Assembly (NCBI GenBank): GCA_035540375.1
Contig: DATLGO010000056.1
Span: 1 to 33,988 of the forward strand
Source: Candidatus Thermoplasmatota archaeon
Lineage (GTDB): Archaea; Thermoplasmatota; SW-10-69-26; JACQPN01; JAJPHT01
DNA length: 33,988 bases
Reading direction: 5' to 3'
Shown here: positions 7,052 to 15,239 of the stretch, piece after piece
Layout of the letters: every line of letters starts with the position of its first letter
Numbering within the stretch: the first letter of the stretch is position 1
Position numbers and translations under genes: made by a program
The notes under the pieces: generated by a model
Told to the model about the DNA's origin: nothing
Database searches by the model: none
The model's input: only the letters and a program-made list of their open reading frames with translations

Positions 7052-8242
7052 GTGGCCGATTTCACGGTTTCCGACGACGTGCGCATGATCCAGGGCGCCC
7101 TGCGCGATTTCATCGCGCGCGAGGTCGTCCCCCACGAAAAGCGGCTCGCCAAGGAGCTTTCGGACGAGCGATTCCTCCTCGGCGACGACGGCTTCGTGAA
7201 GCCGCAGGTCATGGAAGCGGTGCGCGCGATCCGGCGCAAATCGGCCGCGCTCGGCCTCTATGCGATGCACATGCCCGTCGAAGAAGGGGGCGGGGGCGTC
7301 TCGAAGCAGGCCATGTACGAGGCGTGGCGCGAGGTCATGCGCCACGGCCTCGGCCTCAACCTCGCGGTCCTCTCGTTCGTCGAGGGGCCGTATCCGCTCT
7401 TCCTCCGCCTCGACGACGCGATGAAGAAGCGCTACCTGCATCCGCTCGTCCGCGGCGAGAAGTCGAGCGCCTTCTGCCTCACGGAGCCGGGCGCGGGGAG
7501 CGACGTCGGCGCGATCCGCGCGACGGCCGTGAAGAAGGGCGGCTCCTACGTCCTCGACGGCGCGAAGGCGTACGTGACGAACGGTCCGTACGCGGATTTC
7601 TACCAGGTGTTCGCGAAGACGGATCCCGCGGCGGGCCTCGCGGGCATCTCGTGCTTCCTCGTCGACTGCGACCTCCCGGGCGTCTCGATCGGCAAAAGCC
7701 AGCTCTCGCTCCACGCGGACGGAGCGCAGTGCGAGGTCGTCTTCGACGGCGTCGAGGTGCCGGCCGAGAACCGCGTGGGCGACGAGGGCGAGGGGTTTGC
7801 GCTCGCGATCGGCAACATCGGCGACACGCGCGTCACGATCGGCGGCATGTGCGTTGGGCTCGCGGAGTTCTGCCAGGCGCGCGCGGTCGAATACGCGCAG
7901 GCGCGCGAGGCGTTCGGCAAGCCGATCGGGAAGCTCGGCCAGATCCAGGCCATGATCGCCGACAACGAGACGGACATCTTCGCGGCCGACAACATGCTCC
8001 TTCGCACGAGTTGGTTGATCGATCAAGGCGAGAGCGCGATCAAGGAAACGAGCATGGTCAAGGTCTTCGCGACCGAGATGCTTTTCCGGGTGGCCGACCG
8101 CGCGATCCAGATCCACGGCGGCGCGGGACTCATGCGGGAGCTGCCGCTCGAACGCATCTTCCGGTTCGCCCGCGTCCTACGCATCCCGGAAGGGACGAGC
8201 GAGGTCCAGCGATGGACCATCGCGAAGACGCTCGGGCTATGA
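7052..8242 (+). CDS. Acyl-CoA dehydrogenase
   Basis: 396 residues, full length. It shows the N-terminal helical domain, the FAD and substrate loop FCLTEPGAGSDVGAIRATA in the beta domain, and the C-terminal helical domain with QIHGGAGLMRE and RIPEGTSEVQR. Glu380 in PEGTSE sits at the catalytic-base position of medium-chain enzymes. It would oxidise acyl-CoA to 2-enoyl-CoA, passing electrons to ETF; chain length cannot be read from the sequence. The start is GTG (VADFTVSDDVRM); no better upstream start fits. No other beta-oxidation genes are nearby, but a desaturase and an ArsR-like regulator follow. Its stop overlaps the convergent regulator by six bases. Confidence 0.9.
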   Translation: MADFTVSDDVRMIQGALRDFIAREVVPHEKRLAKELSDERFLLGDDGFVKPQVMEAVRAIRRKSAALGLYAMHMPVEEGGGGVSKQAMYEAWREVMRHGLGLNLAVLSFVEGPYPLFLRLDDAMKKRYLHPLVRGEKSSAFCLTEPGAGSDVGAIRATAVKKGGSYVLDGAKAYVTNGPYADFYQVFAKTDPAAGLAGISCFLVDCDLPGVSIGKSQLSLHADGAQCEVVFDGVEVPAENRVGDEGEGFALAIGNIGDTRVTIGGMCVGLAEFCQARAVEYAQAREAFGKPIGKLGQIQAMIADNETDIFAADNMLLRTSWLIDQGESAIKETSMVKVFATEMLFRVADRAIQIHGGAGLMRELPLERIFRFARVLRIPEGTSEVQRWTIAKTLGL

Positions 8243-8710
8243 CCGGGACGCCTCGTTGTAGGCCGCGCGAAGCTCCGCCTGGACCTTGCGCGCCTTCGCC
8301 GCGATCTTGTCCGCGTCCTCCCGGAGATCCGCGAGACGCTTTTCGAGCTTGGCGACGGCCTTCGGGACGGGCGACGCCTGGGCGCCGGGCGGGGGCGCCG
8401 GACGGTTCACGCCCTCGAGGACGAGCCGCGCGTTCGCGAGACGCGTTCTGAAGCGGCGCTCGCGGCCGGCCGCCGGGCGGACCTCGTCCACGAGGCCGAC
8501 CTTCTCGAGAAGCTCCAGGTGCGTCCGGACGGGCGAGGCGTCGACGCCGACGCGACGCGCGACCTCGTTGATGTGCAACGGTTCCTTCGCGTCCATGAGC
8601 GCGCGCAGGACCGCGACCCGGGTGGGCGAGGAGAGGACGGCCGCGAAATCCGCCAGCCGTCCGGGCGCTCCGCGCAGGTCGACGGCCTCGTCGTCGAAGG
8701 TCGGATGCAC
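8237..8710 (-). CDS. ArsR-like winged-helix regulator with C-terminal coiled coil
   Basis: From the GTG at 8710 the protein has 157 residues; an ATG at 8767 would add 19 residues rich in Cys and Arg. The GTG is preferred because a CTTTCA box (8736-8741, this strand) lies 28.5 bases before it. The winged helix starts near LADFAAVLSSPTRVAVLRALM, with the recognition helix in INEVARRVGVDASPVRTHLELLEKVGLV. The C-terminal 50 residues are charged heptad-like helix, probably for dimerisation. No metal-binding Cys/His cluster is visible. It is divergent from the desaturase, with a palindrome at 8721-8736 between, so it probably controls itself and perhaps the desaturase. Confidence 0.8.
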   Translation of the reverse strand: MHPTFDDEAVDLRGAPGRLADFAAVLSSPTRVAVLRALMDAKEPLHINEVARRVGVDASPVRTHLELLEKVGLVDEVRPAAGRERRFRTRLANARLVLEGVNRPAPPPGAQASPVPKAVAKLEKRLADLREDADKIAAKARKVQAELRAAYNEASRS

Positions 8711-8720
8711 GCGGCGGCAT

Positions 8721-8736
8721 ATGCGAAGTTGCGCAT
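8721..8736. promoter_or_regulatory. Imperfect 16-bp palindrome, candidate operator
   Basis: ATGCGaAgtTgCGCAT has five-base perfect outer arms plus one inner pair. It sits between the TATA-like box (8736-8741) and the GTG (8710) of the divergent regulator gene, where a bound dimer would block it. Assignment to the ArsR-like protein is inference. Confidence 0.45.
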
Positions 8737-8828
8737 GAAAGTATGGCCTGCCCGCGCATCCGCGCACGATGAACAGGTATTTGACAACGAGCCGAGGGAT
8801 TGAAGAAGGGTCGCCGGACTACAAGCGC

Positions 8829-9728
8829 ATGGAACACGCGACGCGCGAAGGCGCGCCGGTTGCCGCCTCGCGCCTTGAGAAGGCCATCCTCCTCGCGGCC
8901 GTCATCCTCCCGCTCGTGGGAACCCTATACGCCATCGTCCTTCTCTGGAACCGTCTCGTCTCCTGGACGGACATCGCCCTCCTCGTGGGGTTCTACGTCC
9001 TGACGGCGCTCGGCATCGGGACGGGCTACCACCGCATGCTCACGCACCGCGGCTTCGAGGCGCCGGCGCCCGTCCGGGCCTTCTGGCTCATCCTCGGCTC
9101 GATGGCGCTCCAGGGCCCCGCGGTCGAATGGGCCGCGACCCACACGAAGCACCACGCGAAGGCCGACACGGAGGAGGATCCGCACACCCCGCTCGCCGGC
9201 TTCTGGCACGCGCACACCGGGTGGCTCTTCCGCGACCGCATCGTCCGGTCGGGCGTCTGGGCGAAGCCCTTCCTCGCGGACCCGGTCGTCGTCTGGGTCG
9301 ACAAGACGTTCTTCGTCTGGGCGACGCTCGGCTTCGTCATCCCGTTCCTGATCGGCGGATGGACGGGCCTCCTCTGGGGCGGCCTCGTGCGCGTCTTCCT
9401 CGTCCATCACGTGACGTGGAGCGTCAACAGCGTCTGCCACATGTTCGGCAGCCGCCCCTTCGCGACGAAGGACGAGAGCCGCAACGAGTGGATCGTGGGG
9501 CTCCTCGCGCTCGGGGAAGGATGGCACAACAACCACCACGCCGCGCCCAAGGTCGCGATCCACGGCTTCCGCTGGTGGCAGGTCGACGTCAACGGCCTCA
9601 TCATCCGCGCGATGGCCCGCCTGCGCCTCATCCGCAACGTGGTCCGACCGACCGCCGAGATGCGGAAGGGTCGCCGCAGCGACGAGGCGCCCGCGACGGT
9701 GACGCTCGCGGCGCTTCCGCGCGAGTGA
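8829..9728 (+). CDS. Membrane acyl desaturase, delta-9 (stearoyl-CoA desaturase) type
   Basis: From the ATG at 8829 the protein has 299 residues. It has the three histidine boxes of the di-iron desaturases: HRMLTH (68-73), HTKHH (105-109) and HNNHH (233-237, in GEGWHNNHH). Hydrophobic segments near 18-60 and 160-185 fit the four-helix membrane layout. The enzyme would use O2 and electrons to insert a cis double bond in an acyl chain, so the cell is presumably aerobic. An earlier ATG at 8769 would run through the promoter: a TTGAAG box at 8798-8803 is 28.5 bases before 8829. The substrate in an archaeon with isoprenoid lipids is unclear. The next gene is a geranylgeranyl reductase. Confidence 0.9.
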   Translation: MEHATREGAPVAASRLEKAILLAAVILPLVGTLYAIVLLWNRLVSWTDIALLVGFYVLTALGIGTGYHRMLTHRGFEAPAPVRAFWLILGSMALQGPAVEWAATHTKHHAKADTEEDPHTPLAGFWHAHTGWLFRDRIVRSGVWAKPFLADPVVVWVDKTFFVWATLGFVIPFLIGGWTGLLWGGLVRVFLVHHVTWSVNSVCHMFGSRPFATKDESRNEWIVGLLALGEGWHNNHHAAPKVAIHGFRWWQVDVNGLIIRAMARLRLIRNVVRPTAEMRKGRRSDEAPATVTLAALPRE

Positions 9729-9742
9729 CCCGCTCAAGAGCC

Positions 9743-9748
9743 TTTAAA
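9743..9748 (+). promoter_or_regulatory. TATA box TTTAAA of the reductase gene
   Basis: TTTAAA preceded by the purine-rich AAGAGCC (BRE-like) is centred 27.5 bases before the ATG at 9773. This is the clearest archaeal promoter in the window. Confidence 0.8.
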
Positions 9749-9772
9749 TCGGGGGCTCTTGTTTTGCCGGGT

Positions 9773-10897
9773 ATGACCCGTCCGGTCCGGCGCATCGCCA
9801 TCGTGGGCGGCGGCCTCGCCGGCGTGATCACGGGCCTCGAGCTCCTCAAGGGCAAGCACGCGGGCGCGTACGACATCACGGTCTTCGAGCGCGCCGCGGC
9901 GCCTTACACCACGCTCTGCGGCGAGGGCCTGTCGCACACGACGCTCTCGCGCTTCACGGCTTTCGATTCCTTCCCCTACGCGGCCGAGACGTTCAAGGGA
10001 GCCGCGTGGTGGTTCCCCGGCGGCCTCCGCGTCGATGTCGACGAGACGTGCTACACCATGGCCCGCGAGCGCTGGATCCCGGCGATGGCCGAAGCGTTCC
10101 AGAAGGCGGGCGGCGAATATCGCACGAACGCGAAGGTGTCCGCCGAGGACGTGCCCGCGCTCGCGCGGGACTACGACCTCGTCATCGGCGCCGACGGCCC
10201 CGGAAGCCAGGTCAGGAAGCACGTCGGCGGCGCGCACACCACGATGCTCGGCATCCAGTACCGTGTCGAGAAGGCCGGCTACGAGACGGACCGGCTCGAG
10301 TTCTACACGGACAAGCGCTGGTCGCCCGAATACGCGTGGGTCTTCCCGCGCGGCGACATCCTGAACGTCGGGCTTCTCGCGGACGATCGGGTGACGGCCG
10401 AGGAGAACTGGCGCCGCCTCGACCTCTTCATGCAGGAGCGCAAGGTCGAAGGCAAGGTCGTGAAGCGCGAAGCGTACCCGATCGGGTTCTTCGGCGACAA
10501 GCTGCAGCGCGACAATGTGCTGCTCCTCGGGGACGCCGCGGGCCTCACGAACCCCGTCACGAAGGGCGGCATGGCCGCGGTCATCTACGCGGCCGAGATC
10601 CTCGCGGATCTCCTCAAGCGCGGCCGGGTCGAAGCGTACGAGCGCGCCATCTTCGCGCACCCGATCACCGACCCGAGCTTCCGGCGCGCGGTCGAGATCA
10701 TCCACCGGTGGTCGAACGAGGACTTCGAGGCCTACACCCGCTTCGCTCCGAAAGTCCTCACCGTCGACGGGAAGGTCGCGACGAAGAAGCGCTATTTCGG
10801 TCCGCTCGTGAAGACGTTCCTGCGGTACCCGCACCGGATCCGGGACTTCGAGGCCCTCGCGCGCGCTTTCGGCGTGTCCCGCGTCTACTCGTGGTGA
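9773..10897 (+). CDS. Geranylgeranyl reductase family FAD-dependent oxidoreductase
   Basis: 374 residues. The N-terminal Rossmann fold has IAIVGGGLAGVITG (Gly12, Gly13, Gly14, Gly17) and an acidic FERA at the end of strand 2. A second FAD contact is LLLGDAAGLTNPVTKGGM (Gly253-Asp254), characteristic of this family. Members reduce geranylgeranyl chains of digeranylgeranylglycerol phospholipids to phytanyl, or of related isoprenoids, so a role in membrane lipid saturation is likely. LCGEGL near residues 47-52 matches the Cys-x-Glu-Gly element seen in the archaeal group. The gene has its own TATA and lies directly after the desaturase. Family assignment is firm; the exact substrate is not. Confidence 0.88.
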   Translation: MTRPVRRIAIVGGGLAGVITGLELLKGKHAGAYDITVFERAAAPYTTLCGEGLSHTTLSRFTAFDSFPYAAETFKGAAWWFPGGLRVDVDETCYTMARERWIPAMAEAFQKAGGEYRTNAKVSAEDVPALARDYDLVIGADGPGSQVRKHVGGAHTTMLGIQYRVEKAGYETDRLEFYTDKRWSPEYAWVFPRGDILNVGLLADDRVTAEENWRRLDLFMQERKVEGKVVKREAYPIGFFGDKLQRDNVLLLGDAAGLTNPVTKGGMAAVIYAAEILADLLKRGRVEAYERAIFAHPITDPSFRRAVEIIHRWSNEDFEAYTRFAPKVLTVDGKVATKKRYFGPLVKTFLRYPHRIRDFEALARAFGVSRVYSW

Positions 10898-10985
10898 CCG
10901 CCCGGCCGCCTGCCGGGGCGTCGCCCATCGATGCGTCCGCCGGAGGGGTCAAGCGCGCGGGCGCGGCGACCGTCATCCGATACGC

Positions 10986-11597
10986 ATGGCCTACTCATCG
11001 GCACGTGGACAACGGTACGCATACGGCCTCGGCACCGGACGCTCCATCGCGGGCGTCATCGGCATCTTCGCCGCCTTCGGCGTCGGGCTCGCGCTCATCG
11101 CCTTCGCCGCGGCGTTCGCCTTGGCCGAGCCCGCGACGGACCCAGGCATGGCCCCGACGGACGTTCAGGCCGCAAGCGGGGTTTCGATCCTCGCGGTCGG
11201 CCTCGCGCCCGTCTTCGGCGCGCTCATCCTTTCTGCGATCTGCGGAGCCTGGGCGGGCACGCGGACGCGAAGCGGCGGTCGCGGGCTCGTCGCGGGCGCC
11301 GTCGGCGCCCTCGGCGGCGTGATCGCGCTCTTCATCGTGGTGGGCATCGGGTTCGCCCTCGGCGTCGGCGCGAGCGGCCTTGACGTCTCGACCATCGAGG
11401 CGCCTGAAACGTACGTCAGTCCCCAGCTCGTGGACAACATCCGATTCCTCGCGAGCGCGAGCGGCCTCGTCTACCTCGCGGCGAACGTCGTGGCGGGCGG
11501 GCTCGCGGGCGCCGTGGCCGGCGCGATCATGCCCTCCGAGGCCCGTCGCTACACCTCGGACGAGGACGTCGTCCGCGGTCCGAGCCGCGCGACGTAG
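10986..11597 (+). CDS. Four-helix membrane protein of unknown function
   Basis: 203 residues rich in Gly/Ala with four probable transmembrane helices, near residues 22-47, 64-91, 99-128 and 149-181. The short N-terminus is basic and Tyr-rich (SSARGQRYAYG), and the C-terminal tail is charged (SEARRYTSDEDVVRG), presumably cytoplasmic. The loop between helices 1 and 2 and that between 3 and 4 carry acidic residues. No motif identifies a family; Gly-rich helices are common in DUF-type archaeal membrane proteins. It is not clearly in an operon: TyrRS, 75 bases downstream, has its own promoter. Confidence 0.7.
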   Translation: MAYSSARGQRYAYGLGTGRSIAGVIGIFAAFGVGLALIAFAAAFALAEPATDPGMAPTDVQAASGVSILAVGLAPVFGALILSAICGAWAGTRTRSGGRGLVAGAVGALGGVIALFIVVGIGFALGVGASGLDVSTIEAPETYVSPQLVDNIRFLASASGLVYLAANVVAGGLAGAVAGAIMPSEARRYTSDEDVVRGPSRAT

Positions 11598-11642
11598 AGG
11601 TGCCCGGCGCGGGTCCGCCCGCCGGGCCCGCGCTCGCATGCC

Positions 11643-11648
11643 TTTTAT
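11643..11648 (+). promoter_or_regulatory. TATA box TTTTAT of tyrS
   Basis: TTTTAT is centred 27.5 bases before the ATG at 11673, implying a leaderless tyrS mRNA. A GC-rich inverted repeat (11601-11608 / 11619-11626) lies just upstream and may end the previous transcript. Confidence 0.65.
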
Positions 11649-11672
11649 CCGGGGCGGCGCCTTCCGCGATGC

Positions 11673-12749
11673 ATGGATCTGGAGGACCGCGTCGCCCTCG
11701 TCGCCTCCGTCGGCGAGGAAGTCGTCACCGTGGAGGAGCTCCGCGCCCTTCTCGCCACGAAGCCCCGGCCCGTCGCATACGACGGCTTCGAGCCTTCCGG
11801 CACGATCCACATCGCGCAAGGCATCCTCCGCGCGATCAACGTGAACAAGCTCACGAAAGCCGGTTGCCATTTCAAGATGTTCGTGGCCGACTGGCACGCG
11901 TGGGCCAACAACAAGATGGGCGGCGACCTCGAGAAGATCCAGACCACCGGTCGTTACCTCCAGGAGATCTGGAAGGCGACCGGGATGGACCTCGCGAACG
12001 TCGAGTTCGTCTGGGCCTCCGAGTTCGTGACCGACGAGGAGTATTGGAAGAAGGTCATGAACATCGCGCGCGACTCCAGCCTCGACCGCATCCTCCGCAC
12101 GACGCAGATCATGGGCCGCTCGGACAAGGACAAGCTCTCCGCGGCGCAGATCCTCTACCCGTGCATGCAGGCGGCCGACATCTTCCATCTCGGCGCGGAC
12201 ATCACGCAGCTCGGCATGGACCAGCGGAAGGTCAACATGCTCGCGCGCGAGGTCGGCCCGAAGCTCGGGTTCTGGAAGCCCGTCGTGGTGTCGCACCGCA
12301 TGATCATGGGTCTCGGCCAGCCGCCGCCCGCGGATGCCGACGCCGAGGCCCGGGCCCTCGCGATGAAGATGTCCAAATCCAACCCGGACTCGGGCATCTT
12401 CATGACGGACACGCGCGCGGACGTCGAACGGAAGATCAAGAACGCCTACTGCCCGCAGAAGCAGGCCGATGAGAACCCCGTCCTCGAATACATGCGGACC
12501 ATGGTGTTCGAGCGCTTCCCGACGGTCACCGTCTCGCGCCCCGAGAAGTTCGGCGGGGACGTCGTGTACGAGTCGTACGCGTCGCTCGAGGCCGCTTACG
12601 TCGGGGGCCACCTCCACCCCATGGACCTGAAGAAGACGTGCGCCGAGCACCTGAACCGGCTTCTCGACCCCGTGCGCGAGCACTTCGAGAAGGACGAGAA
12701 GGCGCGCGCGCTGAAGGCCCAGGTCGAAAGCTGGAAGGTCACCCGCTGA
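11673..12749 (+). CDS. tyrS: Tyrosyl-tRNA synthetase
   Basis: 358 residues, the archaeal/eukaryotic-type size. Class I signatures are present: HIAQ (46-49, in the HIGH position, after YDGFEPSG) and KMSKS (232-236). Tyr36 and Gln/Asp residues in the YPCMQAADIFHLGADITQLGMDQRK region match the tyrosine pocket and the conserved YxxxQaxD element. It charges tRNA-Tyr in the cytosol. The C-terminal part (LKKTCAEHLNRLLDPVREHF) is the usual helical anticodon-binding end. The N-terminal region (EEVVTVEELRALL) is typical of archaeal enzymes. Single-gene unit with a leaderless promoter. Confidence 0.96.
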   Translation: MDLEDRVALVASVGEEVVTVEELRALLATKPRPVAYDGFEPSGTIHIAQGILRAINVNKLTKAGCHFKMFVADWHAWANNKMGGDLEKIQTTGRYLQEIWKATGMDLANVEFVWASEFVTDEEYWKKVMNIARDSSLDRILRTTQIMGRSDKDKLSAAQILYPCMQAADIFHLGADITQLGMDQRKVNMLAREVGPKLGFWKPVVVSHRMIMGLGQPPPADADAEARALAMKMSKSNPDSGIFMTDTRADVERKIKNAYCPQKQADENPVLEYMRTMVFERFPTVTVSRPEKFGGDVVYESYASLEAAYVGGHLHPMDLKKTCAEHLNRLLDPVREHFEKDEKARALKAQVESWKVTR

Positions 12750-12771
12750 CGGTGACGGACCTTCACAAGCC

Positions 12772-12777
12772 TTACAT
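12772..12777 (+). promoter_or_regulatory. TATA-like TTACAT before the phosphate uptake pair
   Basis: TTACAT lies about 30 bases before the ATG at 12805, suggesting a very short leader. It would drive both the PhoU-like and PiT genes. Confidence 0.45.
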
Positions 12778-12804
12778 GCAACCCCCGCGGTCCCCGGATC
12801 GTCC

Positions 12805-13434
12805 ATGAGCTTCAAGGACTGGTTGGTCCCGCGCGAGGAGCGGTTCTTCGACCTCATCGAGGCCCAGAGCGCCAACGTCCTCGCCGGCGCGACCCGCCTC
12901 GCGGCGATGGTCGCCGACGGGGCGGACCTCGCGGCGGGCGCGGCCGAGCTCCGTCGGCTCGAGCGGGAGGGCGACAGGCATGTGGACGGCGTCCATGACG
13001 CGCTTAACCGGTCCTTCATCACGCCCATCGACCGCGAGGACATCGCGGCGCTTTCGGGCGCGCTCGACGACGTGCTCGACCACACCGAGCGCGCCGCGCG
13101 CCACCTCCACCTCCATCAGGTCACGGCCCCGCCGCCCGAAGTCGCGCGCGTCGCGAGCCTCCTCCTCGACCAGGCGCGCGAGCTCGACGCGGCGTTCAAG
13201 CTCCTGCGCGATCCGACGGGCCGGGCGGAGCTGAGCAAGCGCCTCGCCGAAGTCCGGCGGCTCGGCGACGACGCCGAGGACGTCGCGACGGCCGCGATGG
13301 CGCATCTTCTCGCGCGCGACGATCTCCGATTCGCGATCAAGATGCGCGACGTGTTCCGCAGCCTCGATCGCGCCACCGACACGGCGGCCGTCGCGGCGGG
13401 CGTCCTGCGCGACCTCCTCGTGAAGCACACCTGA
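12805..13434 (+). CDS. DUF47/PhoU-like phosphate transport accessory protein
   Basis: 209 residues, almost all helical. It matches the DUF47 family of PhoU-like proteins: N-terminal VPREERFFDLIEAQSANV, the FITPIDREDIAALSGALDDVLDHTERAAR block around residues 72-100 typical of the family, and a repeated D-D-x-E-D element later (GDDAEDVATAAMAHL). Such proteins accompany PiT transporters and are thought to restrain phosphate uptake. Here the PiT gene begins ten bases after the stop, with GAGGG at 13433-13437 as its ribosome-binding site overlapping this stop. Good confidence in family; the mechanism is known only by analogy. Confidence 0.9.
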   Translation: MSFKDWLVPREERFFDLIEAQSANVLAGATRLAAMVADGADLAAGAAELRRLEREGDRHVDGVHDALNRSFITPIDREDIAALSGALDDVLDHTERAARHLHLHQVTAPPPEVARVASLLLDQARELDAAFKLLRDPTGRAELSKRLAEVRRLGDDAEDVATAAMAHLLARDDLRFAIKMRDVFRSLDRATDTAAVAAGVLRDLLVKHT

Positions 13435-13444
13435 GGGCGCGCGC

Positions 13445-14839
13445 ATGGTTGTCGAGATCTTCGGGCTGTCGATGAGCCTCTTCCTGCTCGCGACCATCCT
13501 GCTCGCCCTGTTCTTCGACTACTCGAACGGCTTCCACGACTCCGCGAACGCGATCGCGACCGTCGTCGCGACGAAGGTGCTGACGCCGGGTCAGGCCGTC
13601 GTGATGGCGGCCGCGTTCAATTTCATCGGACCCTTCGTATTCACGCTCGCCGTCGCGAAGACCGTGGGCAAAGGCATCATCGACCCGGCGATCGCGAGCG
13701 CGCCCGTCATCTTCGCGGCGCTCACGGGCGCCGTCGCGTGGAACCTGCTCACCTGGTGGTGGGGCATGCCCTCGTCGTCGAGCCACGCGCTCGTCGGCGG
13801 CCTCGTGGGCGCCGCGCTCGCGGCCGTCGGACCCGCGGCCGTCATCCTTCCCACGGGCGACGAGGTCGTGGTCATCGGCGCCGTGCTCGCTGCGGGCGCG
13901 CTCCTCGGCATCGCGTTCTGGCTCATCGCCGCCGCGTGGTCGCGGGCGCGGCTCGCGCGCCGCTGGTTCCCCGCCTTCTCCGCGGGCGGCCTCGTGGGCG
14001 GGCTTTGGCTCGGCGCCCTGCAGGTCGAATTCGGCCTGGACGGTTTCTTCGACGCCGGCCTCGTGCTGCTCACGTTCGGCACGCTCGGCCTCTTCGCGGG
14101 CTCGCTCCTCTTCGTGATGACGCAGCGCGACCTCCAGCTCTCGGGCATGCCGCCCTTCCCCGCCCTCGGCGCCGCGCTCGCCTTCACGGCGGGCCTCCTC
14201 TCGGGCGTGATCAACCTCGGCGGCCTCACGAAGACGCTCGTCTTCATTTTCATGAGCCCGATCCTCGGGTTCTTCGCGGGCTTCCTTCTCGTGAGCGTCG
14301 TGTCGTACGTCGCGCGCGACCGCGAGCCGGCGGGCGTCGAGAAGTGGTCGCGCAAGCTCCAGATCGGGTCGGCCGCGTTCTACGCCCTCACCCACGGCAC
14401 GAACGACGCGCAGAAGACGATGGGCGTGATCGCGGCGCTTCTTTTCGGCGCGGGCCTCCTCGGCGGCGAGTTCTTCGTCCCCGACTGGGTCGTCTTCACC
14501 TCCGCCCTCGCGATCGGCCTCGGGACGCTGTCCGGCGGCTGGCGCATCGTGCATACGATGGCGAACAAGATCACGCTTCTCAGGCCCTATCAGGGCTTCA
14601 GCGCCGAGACCGCCTCCGCGGTCGTCCTCTCGACGATGGCGCAGGCCGGCATTCCCGTGTCCACGACGCACGCGATCAGCGCGAGCATCATGGGCGTCGG
14701 CGCGGCGCGCCGCGCCTCGGCCGTGCGCTGGGGCGTCGGCCGCCGCATGATCGGGGCTTGGCTCACCACCATCCCGGCGGCGGGCGCGATCGCGTTCGGC
14801 GCCTACCTCGTGCTCTCGGCGACGCGGATCGGATTCTGA
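13445..14839 (+). CDS. pitA: PiT-family inorganic phosphate transporter
   Basis: 464 residues with about ten transmembrane helices. Both halves carry the PiT signature: GFHDSANAIATVV near residues 29-41 and HGTNDAQKTMGV starting at His317, plus STTHAI late in the protein. The family carries phosphate into the cell by cation symport. A soluble loop of charged residues (RDREPAGVEKWSRK) precedes the second repeat. It is translated from a Shine-Dalgarno GAGGG and is co-transcribed with the DUF47 gene upstream. It ends 41 bases before the convergent dodecin gene. Confidence 0.93.
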   Translation: MVVEIFGLSMSLFLLATILLALFFDYSNGFHDSANAIATVVATKVLTPGQAVVMAAAFNFIGPFVFTLAVAKTVGKGIIDPAIASAPVIFAALTGAVAWNLLTWWWGMPSSSSHALVGGLVGAALAAVGPAAVILPTGDEVVVIGAVLAAGALLGIAFWLIAAAWSRARLARRWFPAFSAGGLVGGLWLGALQVEFGLDGFFDAGLVLLTFGTLGLFAGSLLFVMTQRDLQLSGMPPFPALGAALAFTAGLLSGVINLGGLTKTLVFIFMSPILGFFAGFLLVSVVSYVARDREPAGVEKWSRKLQIGSAAFYALTHGTNDAQKTMGVIAALLFGAGLLGGEFFVPDWVVFTSALAIGLGTLSGGWRIVHTMANKITLLRPYQGFSAETASAVVLSTMAQAGIPVSTTHAISASIMGVGAARRASAVRWGVGRRMIGAWLTTIPAAGAIAFGAYLVLSATRIGF

Positions 14840-14880
14840 GTCGGGCCGCCCTCTCCGGAGCAAAGCGGCGAGGGGCCGGG

Positions 14881-15147
14881 TCAGGGCTGCTGGGTCCGCT
14901 CGATCCCGAAGGCGACTTTCATGTCGACCTTGTACTCGGTGATCTGGCCGTTGTCGCACTTCACGCTCATGTTGATGACGTGCGCGCCCGTGATGCCGCG
15001 CGTCGTCGCGCTCGCGTCCTCGAGCGCGCACTGGATCGCGTGCTCGAAGCTCTGCGTCGAGACGCCCATGAGCTCCACGATCTTCGCGGTGCGGTGCTCA
15101 TGCTTCCTCGTCCCGGCCCGTTCCACCATCGTCCCCGTGCGCTCCAT
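14881..15147 (-). CDS. Dodecin-family protein
   Basis: From the ATG at 15147 the protein has 88 residues; the open frame continues upstream through an Arg/Pro-rich stretch that is not dodecin-like. The core, HRTAKIVELMGVSTQSFEHAI and the final EYKVDMKVAFGIE, matches dodecin's beta-alpha-beta-beta fold (known members form hollow dodecamers that bind flavin). The family normally has RGLRWFEV in the second strand, where the Trp stacks on the flavin; here the equivalent reads RGITGAHV with no Trp, so flavin binding may differ. Cys residues at about 39 and 62 are unusual for the family. A GATTATCC-like box lies near 15181-15188. Convergent with pitA. Confidence 0.85.
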   Translation of the reverse strand: MERTGTMVERAGTRKHEHRTAKIVELMGVSTQSFEHAIQCALEDASATTRGITGAHVINMSVKCDNGQITEYKVDMKVAFGIERTQQP

Positions 15148-15239
15148 GGAGATCAGGCGGGGAAGAGGCCGCGGGGCGAGGATAATCCTTCCCGCTCGCT
15201 CGTGGATACGTGGTGGAACGGTCGGGTCATCGAGGGGGT

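Noticed and set aside
8769-8828. Earlier ATG for the desaturase
   Set aside because: The added 20 residues are not desaturase-like and the TTGAAG box would lie inside the coding region.
11601-11626. GC-rich inverted repeat as a terminator
   Set aside because: The stem is good but no T-run follows; kept only as a note under the tyrS promoter.
13337-15031. 564-codon minus-strand frame opposite pitA
   Set aside because: Arg/Glu/His-rich antisense shadow; pitA and dodecin explain both strands.
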